64,000 nucleotides of DNA from Pedobacter zeae. Its GTDB lineage: Bacteria > Bacteroidota > Bacteroidia > Sphingobacteriales > Sphingobacteriaceae. The stretch lies in assembly GCF_014196715.1 (NCBI RefSeq), contig NZ_JACIEF010000004.1, positions 620,001 through 684,000 on the forward strand, written 5' to 3'. This document shows positions 17,298 through 25,282 of the stretch, in pieces. How positions within the stretch are numbered: position 1 is the first letter of the stretch; each line of letters starts with the position of its first letter. The position numbers and the translations under genes are program-made. The notes beneath the pieces are model-generated. The model did not search any database, was not told the DNA's origin, and saw only the letters and a program-made list of their open reading frames with translations.

Positions 17298-20200
17298 ATG
17301 ATGAAAAAAAATACAAATTTAACCGGAGGCAGGCTCAGGTTTAAAGATTGTGCTTTTAAAGCTATAGCTTTCACTTTGGCTTTAAGCAGTGGTTTTTATA
17401 CCACAGCCCGTGCTGCTGCTGTTAATATAGACCCTGCAGTCTCAATCAATCAATCGAAGGCCGATATTGTGATTCGTGGTATTATTAAAGACGAGGCAGG
17501 TTTACCACTGCCTGGTGCTGGCGTAAAAGTAAAAGGCAGTTCTACAAGTGCTGCTGCCGATCTTAACGGTGCCTTCACCATTACTGTTCCAAATCAAGAT
17601 GCTATTTTAATTGTAACATACGTAGGTTACGATACAAAGGAAATTCCTGTTGGCACGCAAACCACGTTGGATATCCGGTTAAAAGAAACAACCGGTGCTA
17701 ACCTGCAAGAAGTGGCAATCGTAGGATTTGGAACACAGAAAAAAGAAAGTCTTGTTGGTGCGCAATCATCAGTTAAGGCCGACGAATTAAAACAACCCGT
17801 TTCGAGTATGAGCCAGTTATTGGCTGGTCGTATTCCAGGTGTGGTAAACGTATCCAGAAATGGGGAGCCAGGTGCAACCGGCTCGGATATCTTCATTCGT
17901 GGTATATCGTCGCTAACATCAGGTGACAGGGGCCCGCTAATTATTATTGATGGGGTACCTAACCGTAACTTAAATGATATTAGCGTATATGATGTTGAAA
18001 ACTTCACCGTATTAAAAGATGCTGCTGCAACGGCAGTATATGGTATTCGGGGTGCCAATGGTGTAATCTTAATTAATACTAAACAGGGAAAAACCGGGTC
18101 GCCGCGAATTAATGTGGAGTATTATGAGGGGATAAGCCGTTTTACTAAAAAACCACAATTGATTGATGGGGTAGACTACATGAACTTAGCTAATGAGGCC
18201 AAGTATTCTGATTATTTGAGGGGAGGTGCAGCAGGTGCTTTTACACCAGCTTATTCAATAGATGCCATTCAAAAAACTGCAGCAGGCACCGATCCGGTTC
18301 TTTATCCAAATGTGAACTGGTTTGATGCCATCTACAATGATTTTGGTAGAAACAGATCGGCAACTGCTAACCTTTCAGGTGGCGTTAGCAATGCCAAATA
18401 TTATGTTTCGTTAGGATATTATGGCGAGGATGGATTGTTTAAAACAGATGAAGCTGTAAATTCAGCTGTTAAACAAAATTTTAGCCGTTATAATGTAAGC
18501 ACCAATTTAAACTGGGATATTACCGGAACGACTAAAATGGATTTGGGTATCAAAGGTATTTTGGCACAAAGCAACTATCCAAGTAACTTAGGGGCGCAGG
18601 ATATTTTTAGTCAGGCTTTCCTGATTAACCCTACTTCTTTCCCGGTTCTTTATCCAAATGGTAGTTTACCGGGTATCAGCCCACAGGCTGATCAGCGTAA
18701 CCCTTATGGAGACATTACCAGAAACGGTTACAGAGTTGGCTATAACAATCAGTTGTATTCTAATCTTCGTTTAACCCAGGATTTAAAAGAGTTGACTCCT
18801 GGTTTGTCGGTTACTACAATGTTTTCTTTTGACGTAAACAACAACAATTCTATCGCCAGAACAAAGCGCGAAACGATATACAGGATAAACCCCAATGATC
18901 CTTACCTTGTTGCAGGAAACCCCGCTTCAGGTTATAAATACGGTTTGGTATTGCAAGGACAGGATTTCCTGAACTACAGTATCGGAAATGGTGGTGATAA
19001 AAAAATGTATTTTGAGGCTGCCATTAACTATAACCGTACATTTGGCAAACATGCAGTAACCGGTTTGTTATTATATAACCAAAACGATAATACCACACCA
19101 TTTGCAGGTAATTTAACCCTCTCTCTTCCATACCGCCTGCAAGGTATTGCCAGTCGTGCTACTTATGCTTACGACAATAAGTATTTCTTTGAGTTTAATG
19201 TTGGTTACAATGGTTCAGAAAACTTTGCACCAGATAAGCGTTATGGTTTCTTCCCGGCATTGGGTATTGGGTGGTTATTATCAAGCGAGAAATTTTTTGA
19301 GCCACTTAAAGATGCTTTTCAGATGGTTAAATTCCGTTATTCAGATGGTATAGTAGGTAGTGGTGGCAGTGGTTCTGGTTATGCGGGTAGCGAAGGCGAC
19401 CGTTTCTATTATTTAACAAAAGTAGGTAGTGCAAGTGGTTATACATTCGGGCAAAACGGAAACATTTCGCCAGGTGGTTTGGGCGTAACAGCTTACGGAG
19501 TAGATGTAACCTGGGCCGAAACCCGCAAACAGGATTTAGGATTTGAATTAAAAACATTAAATAACAACTTATCATTAATTGTCGATTTCTTTAAAGAAAG
19601 AAGAAAAGATCAGTTTATACAAAGAGGTACTGTTCCAAATTATATCGGTTTAGCGAACACCCCAATTGGTAACCTGGGTATTGTAGAAAATAAAGGTATT
19701 GATGGTACCTTACAGTACGATGCGCGGTTTGGTAAAGACTGGTCGCTTAATTTAAGGGCTAACTTTACGTTCAATAAAGATAAGGTGATTGAAAATGATC
19801 AGGCACCGAAACCTTATCCGTGGATGGAACAACGTGGCCTAAATGTGTTAGCTTCTACACGTGTGGGTTACATCGCCGAGAAATTATTTGATAGCCAGGC
19901 AGAAATTAATGCAAGTCCGACACAATTTGGAACACTCATGCCAGGCGATATTAAGTACAAAGATTTAAATGGTGATGGTAAGATCGATTCATTCGATCAA
20001 ACTGTAATTGGAAGAGGCGATCTGCCAAGTATGACTTATGGTTTTGGTTTTTCTTTAACCTATAAAAACTTCGATTTTGGTCTGTTCTTTCAGGGGCAGG
20101 ACAATGCAGATATTTTGCTAAACATTCCCTCATTTGCCAATTCAGGTGGTTTGGGTAATATGCTAGCCGTTGCTGCCGACCGCTGGACTACAACCAATCC

Positions 20201-20501
20201 TCGTCAGGATGCTGTTTACCCACGTTTATCTTATGGAGGTACCAACAACAATAACTATCAGCCAAGTACCTGGTGGAAACGGGATATCAGTTTCTTAAGA
20301 TTGAAAAATGCGGATTTAGGTTATACCCTGAAAAACGGCATTAAATCTTTAGGTGTTAAGCGCTTAAGGATATATGCAACCGGCTATAACGTATTTACCA
20401 TAAGCAAATTTAAGCTTTGGGATCCTGAGCTTTTAACCAACAACGGTACAAGATATCCGCTAACATCTAATTATTCTTTAGGTCTTACCGCTAATTTTTA
20501 A
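17298..20501 (+). CDS. SusC-type TonB-dependent importer (SusC2)
   Basis: The 1067-residue protein has a long signal region ending near TTARAAA. A carboxypeptidase-regulatory-like domain follows (about 55-125, IVIRGIIKDEAGLPLPGAGV), then the plug entry EVAIVGFGTQKKE (about 135-147), PLIIIDGVPNR and FTVLKDAAATAVYGIRGANG. The outer-membrane barrel ends in SLGLTANF. A DxDGD-like calcium loop (DLNGDGKIDSFD) lies in the barrel half, as often seen in this class. It pairs with SusD2, which starts 11 bp downstream. Sequence drift from SusC1 is large, so the two systems probably import different ligands of the same substrate pool. Confidence 0.93.
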   Translation: MMKKNTNLTGGRLRFKDCAFKAIAFTLALSSGFYTTARAAAVNIDPAVSINQSKADIVIRGIIKDEAGLPLPGAGVKVKGSSTSAAADLNGAFTITVPNQDAILIVTYVGYDTKEIPVGTQTTLDIRLKETTGANLQEVAIVGFGTQKKESLVGAQSSVKADELKQPVSSMSQLLAGRIPGVVNVSRNGEPGATGSDIFIRGISSLTSGDRGPLIIIDGVPNRNLNDISVYDVENFTVLKDAAATAVYGIRGANGVILINTKQGKTGSPRINVEYYEGISRFTKKPQLIDGVDYMNLANEAKYSDYLRGGAAGAFTPAYSIDAIQKTAAGTDPVLYPNVNWFDAIYNDFGRNRSATANLSGGVSNAKYYVSLGYYGEDGLFKTDEAVNSAVKQNFSRYNVSTNLNWDITGTTKMDLGIKGILAQSNYPSNLGAQDIFSQAFLINPTSFPVLYPNGSLPGISPQADQRNPYGDITRNGYRVGYNNQLYSNLRLTQDLKELTPGLSVTTMFSFDVNNNNSIARTKRETIYRINPNDPYLVAGNPASGYKYGLVLQGQDFLNYSIGNGGDKKMYFEAAINYNRTFGKHAVTGLLLYNQNDNTTPFAGNLTLSLPYRLQGIASRATYAYDNKYFFEFNVGYNGSENFAPDKRYGFFPALGIGWLLSSEKFFEPLKDAFQMVKFRYSDGIVGSGGSGSGYAGSEGDRFYYLTKVGSASGYTFGQNGNISPGGLGVTAYGVDVTWAETRKQDLGFELKTLNNNLSLIVDFFKERRKDQFIQRGTVPNYIGLANTPIGNLGIVENKGIDGTLQYDARFGKDWSLNLRANFTFNKDKVIENDQAPKPYPWMEQRGLNVLASTRVGYIAEKLFDSQAEINASPTQFGTLMPGDIKYKDLNGDGKIDSFDQTVIGRGDLPSMTYGFGFSLTYKNFDFGLFFQGQDNADILLNIPSFANSGGLGNMLAVAADRWTTTNPRQDAVYPRLSYGGTNNNNYQPSTWWKRDISFLRLKNADLGYTLKNGIKSLGVKRLRIYATGYNVFTISKFKLWDPELLTNNGTRYPLTSNYSLGLTANF

Positions 20502-20511
20502 AATAAAAGGA

Positions 20512-22338
20512 ATGAAAAAAATATTAATATATACAGCCGGAGCATTACTTATTGCAGGTAGTTATGGTTGTAAGAAATTTTTAAATCAGGTACCTGATGA
20601 TCGGTTAACTTTCGATCAGATGTATCAAAAAAAAGCAACTGTTGACCAGGCTTTGGCCAATGTTTATTCAACGTTACCTGATCAGAATCAGGATCGTTCT
20701 GCCTCTGCAAGTGGGAACATAGGCCCGTGGACAGCAGCTTCTGATGAAGCAGACTACACGTTACCTAATTTCACTGAAAATGTGAATTCGGGTGCCTGGG
20801 ATGCAACCAGTGGGCAAGTAAATTACCACTGGCAAAGTTATTACCGTGGAATACAGGCAGCCAGTTCATTTATGGCCAATGTAACGAAATGTACCGATTG
20901 TAATATTGGAGGTATTGACATTGTAAATCGTTATTATAACGAGGCAAGAGCACTAAGGGCCATTTATTATTACTATTTAGTGAGGCAATACGGACCTGTT
21001 GTTTTATTAGGGAATGATCCAATTGCTTCAGATGCGCCTTTAGCTGAAATCAGTAAACCACGTAATTCGATGGATGAGTGTATTGACTATATTGTGAGCG
21101 AATTGGAAGCCGCCAGCCAAAGGTTACCAGCTACGCCACAGGCTAATGAAGATTATGGTCACATCACCGCTTCTGTAGCCGATGCCTATAAAATCAAAGC
21201 ATTATTAACTGCTGCACGTCCGTTATTTAATGGAAATACTGATTATGCTAATCTTAAAAATCAGGATGGTAAGCAACTAATTAACCAGACCTATAACGTG
21301 GCAAAGTGGACAAGATTAGCGACAGCAGCCAAAGCATTTTTAAACAATCCTAATTATTCTGGCTATGCATTGTATACTGTTACGGCCACACCATCAGGCT
21401 TACCAAATACGGCATTTAACAGGGCGTTTATAGCCACCAGGGATGTGTTTTTAAATGGTTGGAATTCGGAGGTTATTTTTGGAAGGGGTGGCGATGTAAC
21501 TTTCTATCAATATTCATTAGCCCCTAATCATAGTGGTGCTTCCGGGGGAGATAAAGGGGGTTCGTTCTTGTCGCCATCTCAACAGTTAGTCGATGCATTT
21601 TTTACTGCAAATGGTTTGCCAATAGAAAGTGATCCCACTTATTCGGCAAATGGAACTTCAAGTTATCAGGCGCCAGATCCGAATGATCAGGGGGTTAGCA
21701 GAAACATTAGTAATATGTATGTTAACCGCGAACCACGCTTTTATGCCGATATTACCTATAGCGGCCGTAAATGGATAAACCCGTCATCGAATATTGTTAC
21801 CAGTTTTGAGTTTAACGGTAATGCCGGTAAAAGTGCTATCGCTAATAATGATTATACCAAAACAGGTTATACTTCCAGAAAACATTTAACTGTTGCCGGT
21901 TGGACAAGTGGCAGAACAATTTTTACTGTAATCAGACTTGCTGAAATTTACCTGGATTACATCGAAGCTTTGCAGGAATCAAATCCTTCTGATCCTGATA
22001 TTTTAATCTACCTAAACAGAATCCGTACAAGAGCCGGCATCCCTGTTTATGGAAACGGTGGTTTACCTGTACCAACAAATATGAGAGATGCCATCCGTAG
22101 AGAAAGAAGAGTAGAATTGGCTTTCGAGCTAGATCGTTATTTCTATACCAGGGAATGGAAAATTGCAGAAACTACTGATACCCAGATCAGGGGATTAAAT
22201 ATTACTCAAAATGCACCAGGATTTTTTACACCGGTTGTAACTGAAAACAGGGTTTTCCAAAAGAAACACTATTTATGGCCAATACCAAGTGGCGAAATCC
22301 AAAAAGTACCTGTAATTGTACAAAATACAGGATGGTAA
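20512..22338 (+). CDS. SusD/RagB family lipoprotein (SusD2)
   Basis: The 608-residue product has a lipoprotein signal with Cys20 (GSYGCKKFLNQVP). SusD landmarks are DDRLTFDQMYQKKATVDQALANVY at the N-terminus, EARALRAIYYYYLVRQYGPVVLL in the helical core, and RDAIRRERRVELAFELDRYF near the C-terminus. It is the substrate-binding partner of SusC2 at the cell surface. A terminator follows, so any expression of the downstream peptidase genes from this promoter would need read-through. Confidence 0.92.
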   Translation: MKKILIYTAGALLIAGSYGCKKFLNQVPDDRLTFDQMYQKKATVDQALANVYSTLPDQNQDRSASASGNIGPWTAASDEADYTLPNFTENVNSGAWDATSGQVNYHWQSYYRGIQAASSFMANVTKCTDCNIGGIDIVNRYYNEARALRAIYYYYLVRQYGPVVLLGNDPIASDAPLAEISKPRNSMDECIDYIVSELEAASQRLPATPQANEDYGHITASVADAYKIKALLTAARPLFNGNTDYANLKNQDGKQLINQTYNVAKWTRLATAAKAFLNNPNYSGYALYTVTATPSGLPNTAFNRAFIATRDVFLNGWNSEVIFGRGGDVTFYQYSLAPNHSGASGGDKGGSFLSPSQQLVDAFFTANGLPIESDPTYSANGTSSYQAPDPNDQGVSRNISNMYVNREPRFYADITYSGRKWINPSSNIVTSFEFNGNAGKSAIANNDYTKTGYTSRKHLTVAGWTSGRTIFTVIRLAEIYLDYIEALQESNPSDPDILIYLNRIRTRAGIPVYGNGGLPVPTNMRDAIRRERRVELAFELDRYFYTREWKIAETTDTQIRGLNITQNAPGFFTPVVTENRVFQKKHYLWPIPSGEIQKVPVIVQNTGW

Positions 22339-22346
22339 CACAAGCC

Positions 22347-22380
22347 AGGCACCGGGTATTATACCAGGTGCCTTTTTTTA
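22347..22380 (+). terminator. Rho-independent terminator after SusD2
   Basis: AGGCACC (22347-22353) pairs with GGTGCCT (22367-22373). The interior GGTAT/ATACC also pairs, and seven T follow. Confidence 0.85.
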
Positions 22381-22398
22381 ACCCCTTAAAATTAGGCT

Positions 22399-23370
22399 AT
22401 GAAAAACATTTTTTTACTATTTACGATCATTGTTTTTGCTGTTTTGGCATGCAATACTAAAAAGGCACCTGTTGAAACGGCAAGCCCGGCCCCTCCGCTT
22501 ATAGAAACGGTAGACCCTGCAGATGCACCACCTAAAACCTGGAAAGAACATTGGTTTGAACATGTTCAGTTGCTAAACCGGATATATTATGATACCAGCG
22601 TAGTGGTTTATTATGACGGCGATGTTAAACCTACCGTTACATGGCCCAAAACTTACATGGCTGAAGCCTGGAACTATACTAAAAAGGTATATGGAAAATT
22701 TGGTGATGACAGCCGTTTGTTTGTAATATATCATGCTGGTAAATATGGAGGTGGCCATCCAGGTACTTACCTCGATGCCGGTCACGATTACCGGAACGTA
22801 ACCGATTGTGGCGCTAACGACCTTAATGCCTGGGTAACAGGTGTGGATAATGATATTGATTTGTCGACCCATGAGATTGGTCACATTGTAGAGGGAGCAT
22901 CAAAGGGAGTAAAAGAATCTCCTGCTTTCGATATCTGGCATGATAGTAAATGGATGGAAATTTATCAATACGATGTGTATCTGGGTTTAAACAGGCCTGC
23001 CGATGCGCAACGTTGGTCAAACAAAATGATGACAACCACCGATAATTACCCAAGGGCGGGTACGCAATGGTTTAAAAATTGGTTTTTACCCATTTATGAA
23101 AACTATGGAAAAACTAAAGTGTTAAACGGGTTTTTTACTTTATTGTCGCTATATTTTCCTAAACAGGCCATTACAGTGCAAGGAAAGAATTATCAGCAAT
23201 ATACAAGGAAAATGAATTTTGGTGAGTTTATCCACTTTTGGAGCGGTGCAGCTAAAGCTGATCTGGCACCTCTGGCATTAGCCGCTTTTGGGTCTAAAGA
23301 TGAAAAAGGAGCTGATTGGGCACCGATGCTTGCAAAAGCTAAAACTGATTTTCCCAACATTAACTACTAA
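22399..23370 (+). CDS. Putative zinc metallopeptidase lipoprotein (HEIGH motif)
   Basis: The 323-residue product has a lipobox at Cys18 (FAVLACNTK), followed by a Pro/Ala-rich linker. It then has a globular domain with the gluzincin signature H158-E-I-G-H162. A possible third ligand, E187, lies in SKWMEIYQYD, which is placed much like the WLTEG segment of the two BSP proteases downstream. It is not a clear BSP family member, and no close named family was recognised. Given its anchor and its location among SusD2 and two BSP genes, it is probably a surface peptidase acting on the protein part of the substrate. Peptidase activity is an inference from the motif. Confidence 0.7.
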   Translation: MKNIFLLFTIIVFAVLACNTKKAPVETASPAPPLIETVDPADAPPKTWKEHWFEHVQLLNRIYYDTSVVVYYDGDVKPTVTWPKTYMAEAWNYTKKVYGKFGDDSRLFVIYHAGKYGGGHPGTYLDAGHDYRNVTDCGANDLNAWVTGVDNDIDLSTHEIGHIVEGASKGVKESPAFDIWHDSKWMEIYQYDVYLGLNRPADAQRWSNKMMTTTDNYPRAGTQWFKNWFLPIYENYGKTKVLNGFFTLLSLYFPKQAITVQGKNYQQYTRKMNFGEFIHFWSGAAKADLAPLALAAFGSKDEKGADWAPMLAKAKTDFPNINY

Positions 23371-23385
23371 ATTTTAATTATCAGG

Positions 23386-23423
23386 AAAGATTCAGGCTTA
23401 TTATTCTGAATCTTTTCTTTTTA
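23386..23423 (+). terminator. Rho-independent terminator after the HEIGH lipoprotein
   Basis: AAAGATTCAG (23386-23395) pairs with CTGAATCTTT (23406-23415), and TTCTTTTT follows. Confidence 0.78.
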
Positions 23424-23447
23424 ATCATCAATACACAAATAAAACAA

Positions 23448-24425
23448 ATGATCAAGAAATTTTTAATCTTCGCATTGGTATCCTGCTCGGTATTTTCTGC
23501 TGCTGCACAAAATAGGGAAAGAGGGTATAAGCTAACCATTAATGATCCAGATAGTGCTGCAAATGCCATTATGGATGCCAAATTGAATGCTGCTTTTTTA
23601 AACGTTTATCCAGGTTTTGCACAGGCAGATGGTTACCGTACGAAAAGAAATGTGGTACTTGATTTTGTAACTAACGAAACATCAACCATTAAGGCTAAAG
23701 CCGGAGAAATCAAAGTAAACAGCGAATGGGTAAAAAATAAATCGCAAAAGAAAATAGAAAAAGAATTGTTTTCCGCACTTGCTCAAAACTGGGTTTCTTA
23801 CAGCAAAGAAAAACACAAGGGCTACACCTTAACTTTCATCAGCAAAGACCCTAATTTAGATCCTGTGGTTAGAAAAAACCTGATTAAAACCTATTTCGAA
23901 ATTTATCCTACTTTGGTTAAAACCTTTAACACCAAATCTACTCATGATGTACTTTTTGTAGTCGACACGGCATACAAGGCGGTTGCAGAAGCCAGTGGAA
24001 ACAGGATTCTTTTCAGCGCAGGGTATATGAAAGCACATCCTACGGATATTGATGTAGTAACGCACGAAACCATGCACATTGTACAAGGTTACGGCTACAG
24101 TGCCGGTCCGGTTTGGTTAACTGAAGGCATCGCCGATTATGTGCGCTACAAATACGGTGTAGATAACGTAGGTTCTAAATGGAGCCTGCCTGCTTATCAG
24201 GAGAAACAAAGTTATAAGAACAGTTACCGCATTACTGCACGTTTTTTCGCCTGGTTAGAGCAAAATGTAAAGCCAGGATTAATTGCTGCATTAGATCAGC
24301 AGTTAAGGGCGCATCAATATAACGAGCAATCGTGGTCGGCTTTAACCGGTAAAACGATCGATCAGCTTTGGGAAGATTATGGTAAAGCCGCAGACAAAGT
24401 AACACTTACTTATAGCAGTAAATAA
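23448..24425 (+). CDS. Secreted BSP-family (plant basic secretory protein-like) metallopeptidase with duplicated domain
   Basis: The 325-residue product has a signal peptide ending at SAAAQ. The C-terminal half (from about residue 120) is a BSP/PF04450-type gluzincin domain with H206-E-T-M-H210 and the distal E226 in WLTEGIADY. The N-terminal half (about 25-115) repeats the first part of the same fold: YKLTINDPD against YTLTFISKDP, FLNVYPGF against YFEIYPTL, and NVVLDFVTNETSTIKAKAGEIKV against DVLFVVDTAYKAVAEASGNRI. It breaks off where the zinc helix should be (IEKELFSALAQNW). This gives one inactive and one active module. It is probably a periplasmic or surface peptidase. Confidence 0.86.
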   Translation: MIKKFLIFALVSCSVFSAAAQNRERGYKLTINDPDSAANAIMDAKLNAAFLNVYPGFAQADGYRTKRNVVLDFVTNETSTIKAKAGEIKVNSEWVKNKSQKKIEKELFSALAQNWVSYSKEKHKGYTLTFISKDPNLDPVVRKNLIKTYFEIYPTLVKTFNTKSTHDVLFVVDTAYKAVAEASGNRILFSAGYMKAHPTDIDVVTHETMHIVQGYGYSAGPVWLTEGIADYVRYKYGVDNVGSKWSLPAYQEKQSYKNSYRITARFFAWLEQNVKPGLIAALDQQLRAHQYNEQSWSALTGKTIDQLWEDYGKAADKVTLTYSSK

Positions 24426-24497
24426 AATTTAATAACAGGTAGAAGAAGAGGAATTTGTAAAAAATATAATCACATAAGTAAAATTTTTGATCGTTTA

Positions 24498-24511
24498 GTA
24501 AAACGTTTTAC
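24498..24511. promoter_or_regulatory. LacI-type operator O7 (GTAAAACGTTTTAC)
   Basis: This is a perfect 14-bp palindrome with G/C outer bases. A -7-like TATTTTGC begins 11 bp later (24522), so a bound regulator would cover the space between -33 and -7. It marks a separate promoter for the BSP2-GH92-DUF1080-cytochrome block. Confidence 0.75.
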
Positions 24512-24569
24512 ATATTATATCTATTTTGCAGAACCAAACGTGCTAACCAAAGCGATAAATCTCAGATAA

Positions 24570-25241
24570 ATGAAAAAAATATTTAACATTTCAATTTGTG
24601 CAATGCTGATTTCGGCTTTTTCTGCACAGCTAAAGGCACAGGAAATTATCAAAAAAGGCGGCTATACTTTATCTTTTGAAAGCAATTTTGCCGAACTGGA
24701 TCCACAACTGAAAAAGCGTTTAGTTAAAACATTTTTCGAAGTTTATCCCAAACTGGCGAAAGAGTACAATCCGGCTACCATAAAAGAAGTGAAATTTTTT
24801 GTTGATACGGCTTACAAAGGTGTTGCAGCAACAGCTAACGGTAAAGTGACGTTTAGCTCGCTTTGGATGGTAAAACACCCGGAAGATATCGATGTGGTCA
24901 CCCACGAGGTAATGCACATCGTACAGGATTATGGCCGTAGCGTCGGGCCGGGTTGGTTAACCGAAGGGATAGCCGATTATGCCCGCTATAAATTTGGTGT
25001 TGATAATGCCGGTGCAAAATGGTCGCTGCCTGCATTAAAACCTGAGCATAGCTATAAGAACAGCTACCGCATTACGGCCGCATTTTTTGCCTGGATAGAG
25101 AAAAGCGTAAAGCCAGGCACCATTAAAGCTGTTGACGCTTCTTTAAGAGACCATACCTATACCAAAGAAATCTGGACTAAGCTAACCGGTAAAGATTTAG
25201 ATGCACTTTGGGCAGATTATGTTAAAAATTCGCAAGTTTAG
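24570..25241 (+). CDS. Secreted BSP-family metallopeptidase, single domain
   Basis: The 223-residue product has a signal peptide ending near LKAQ and one BSP domain with H112-E-V-M-H116 and distal E132 in WLTEGIADYARYKFG. Its mature part aligns almost end to end with the active half of the preceding BSP protein (KKRLVKTFFEVYPKL, VKFFVDTAYKGVAA, KWSLPALKPEHSYKNSYRITAAFFAW), so the two arose by duplication. It is the first gene behind operator O7 and lies 41 bp before the second GH92, linking peptide cleavage and mannose removal in one transcript. Confidence 0.88.
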   Translation: MKKIFNISICAMLISAFSAQLKAQEIIKKGGYTLSFESNFAELDPQLKKRLVKTFFEVYPKLAKEYNPATIKEVKFFVDTAYKGVAATANGKVTFSSLWMVKHPEDIDVVTHEVMHIVQDYGRSVGPGWLTEGIADYARYKFGVDNAGAKWSLPALKPEHSYKNSYRITAAFFAWIEKSVKPGTIKAVDASLRDHTYTKEIWTKLTGKDLDALWADYVKNSQV

Positions 25242-25282
25242 CTAATAATTACACACGCATATAAAAAACACAGACAAAACAG

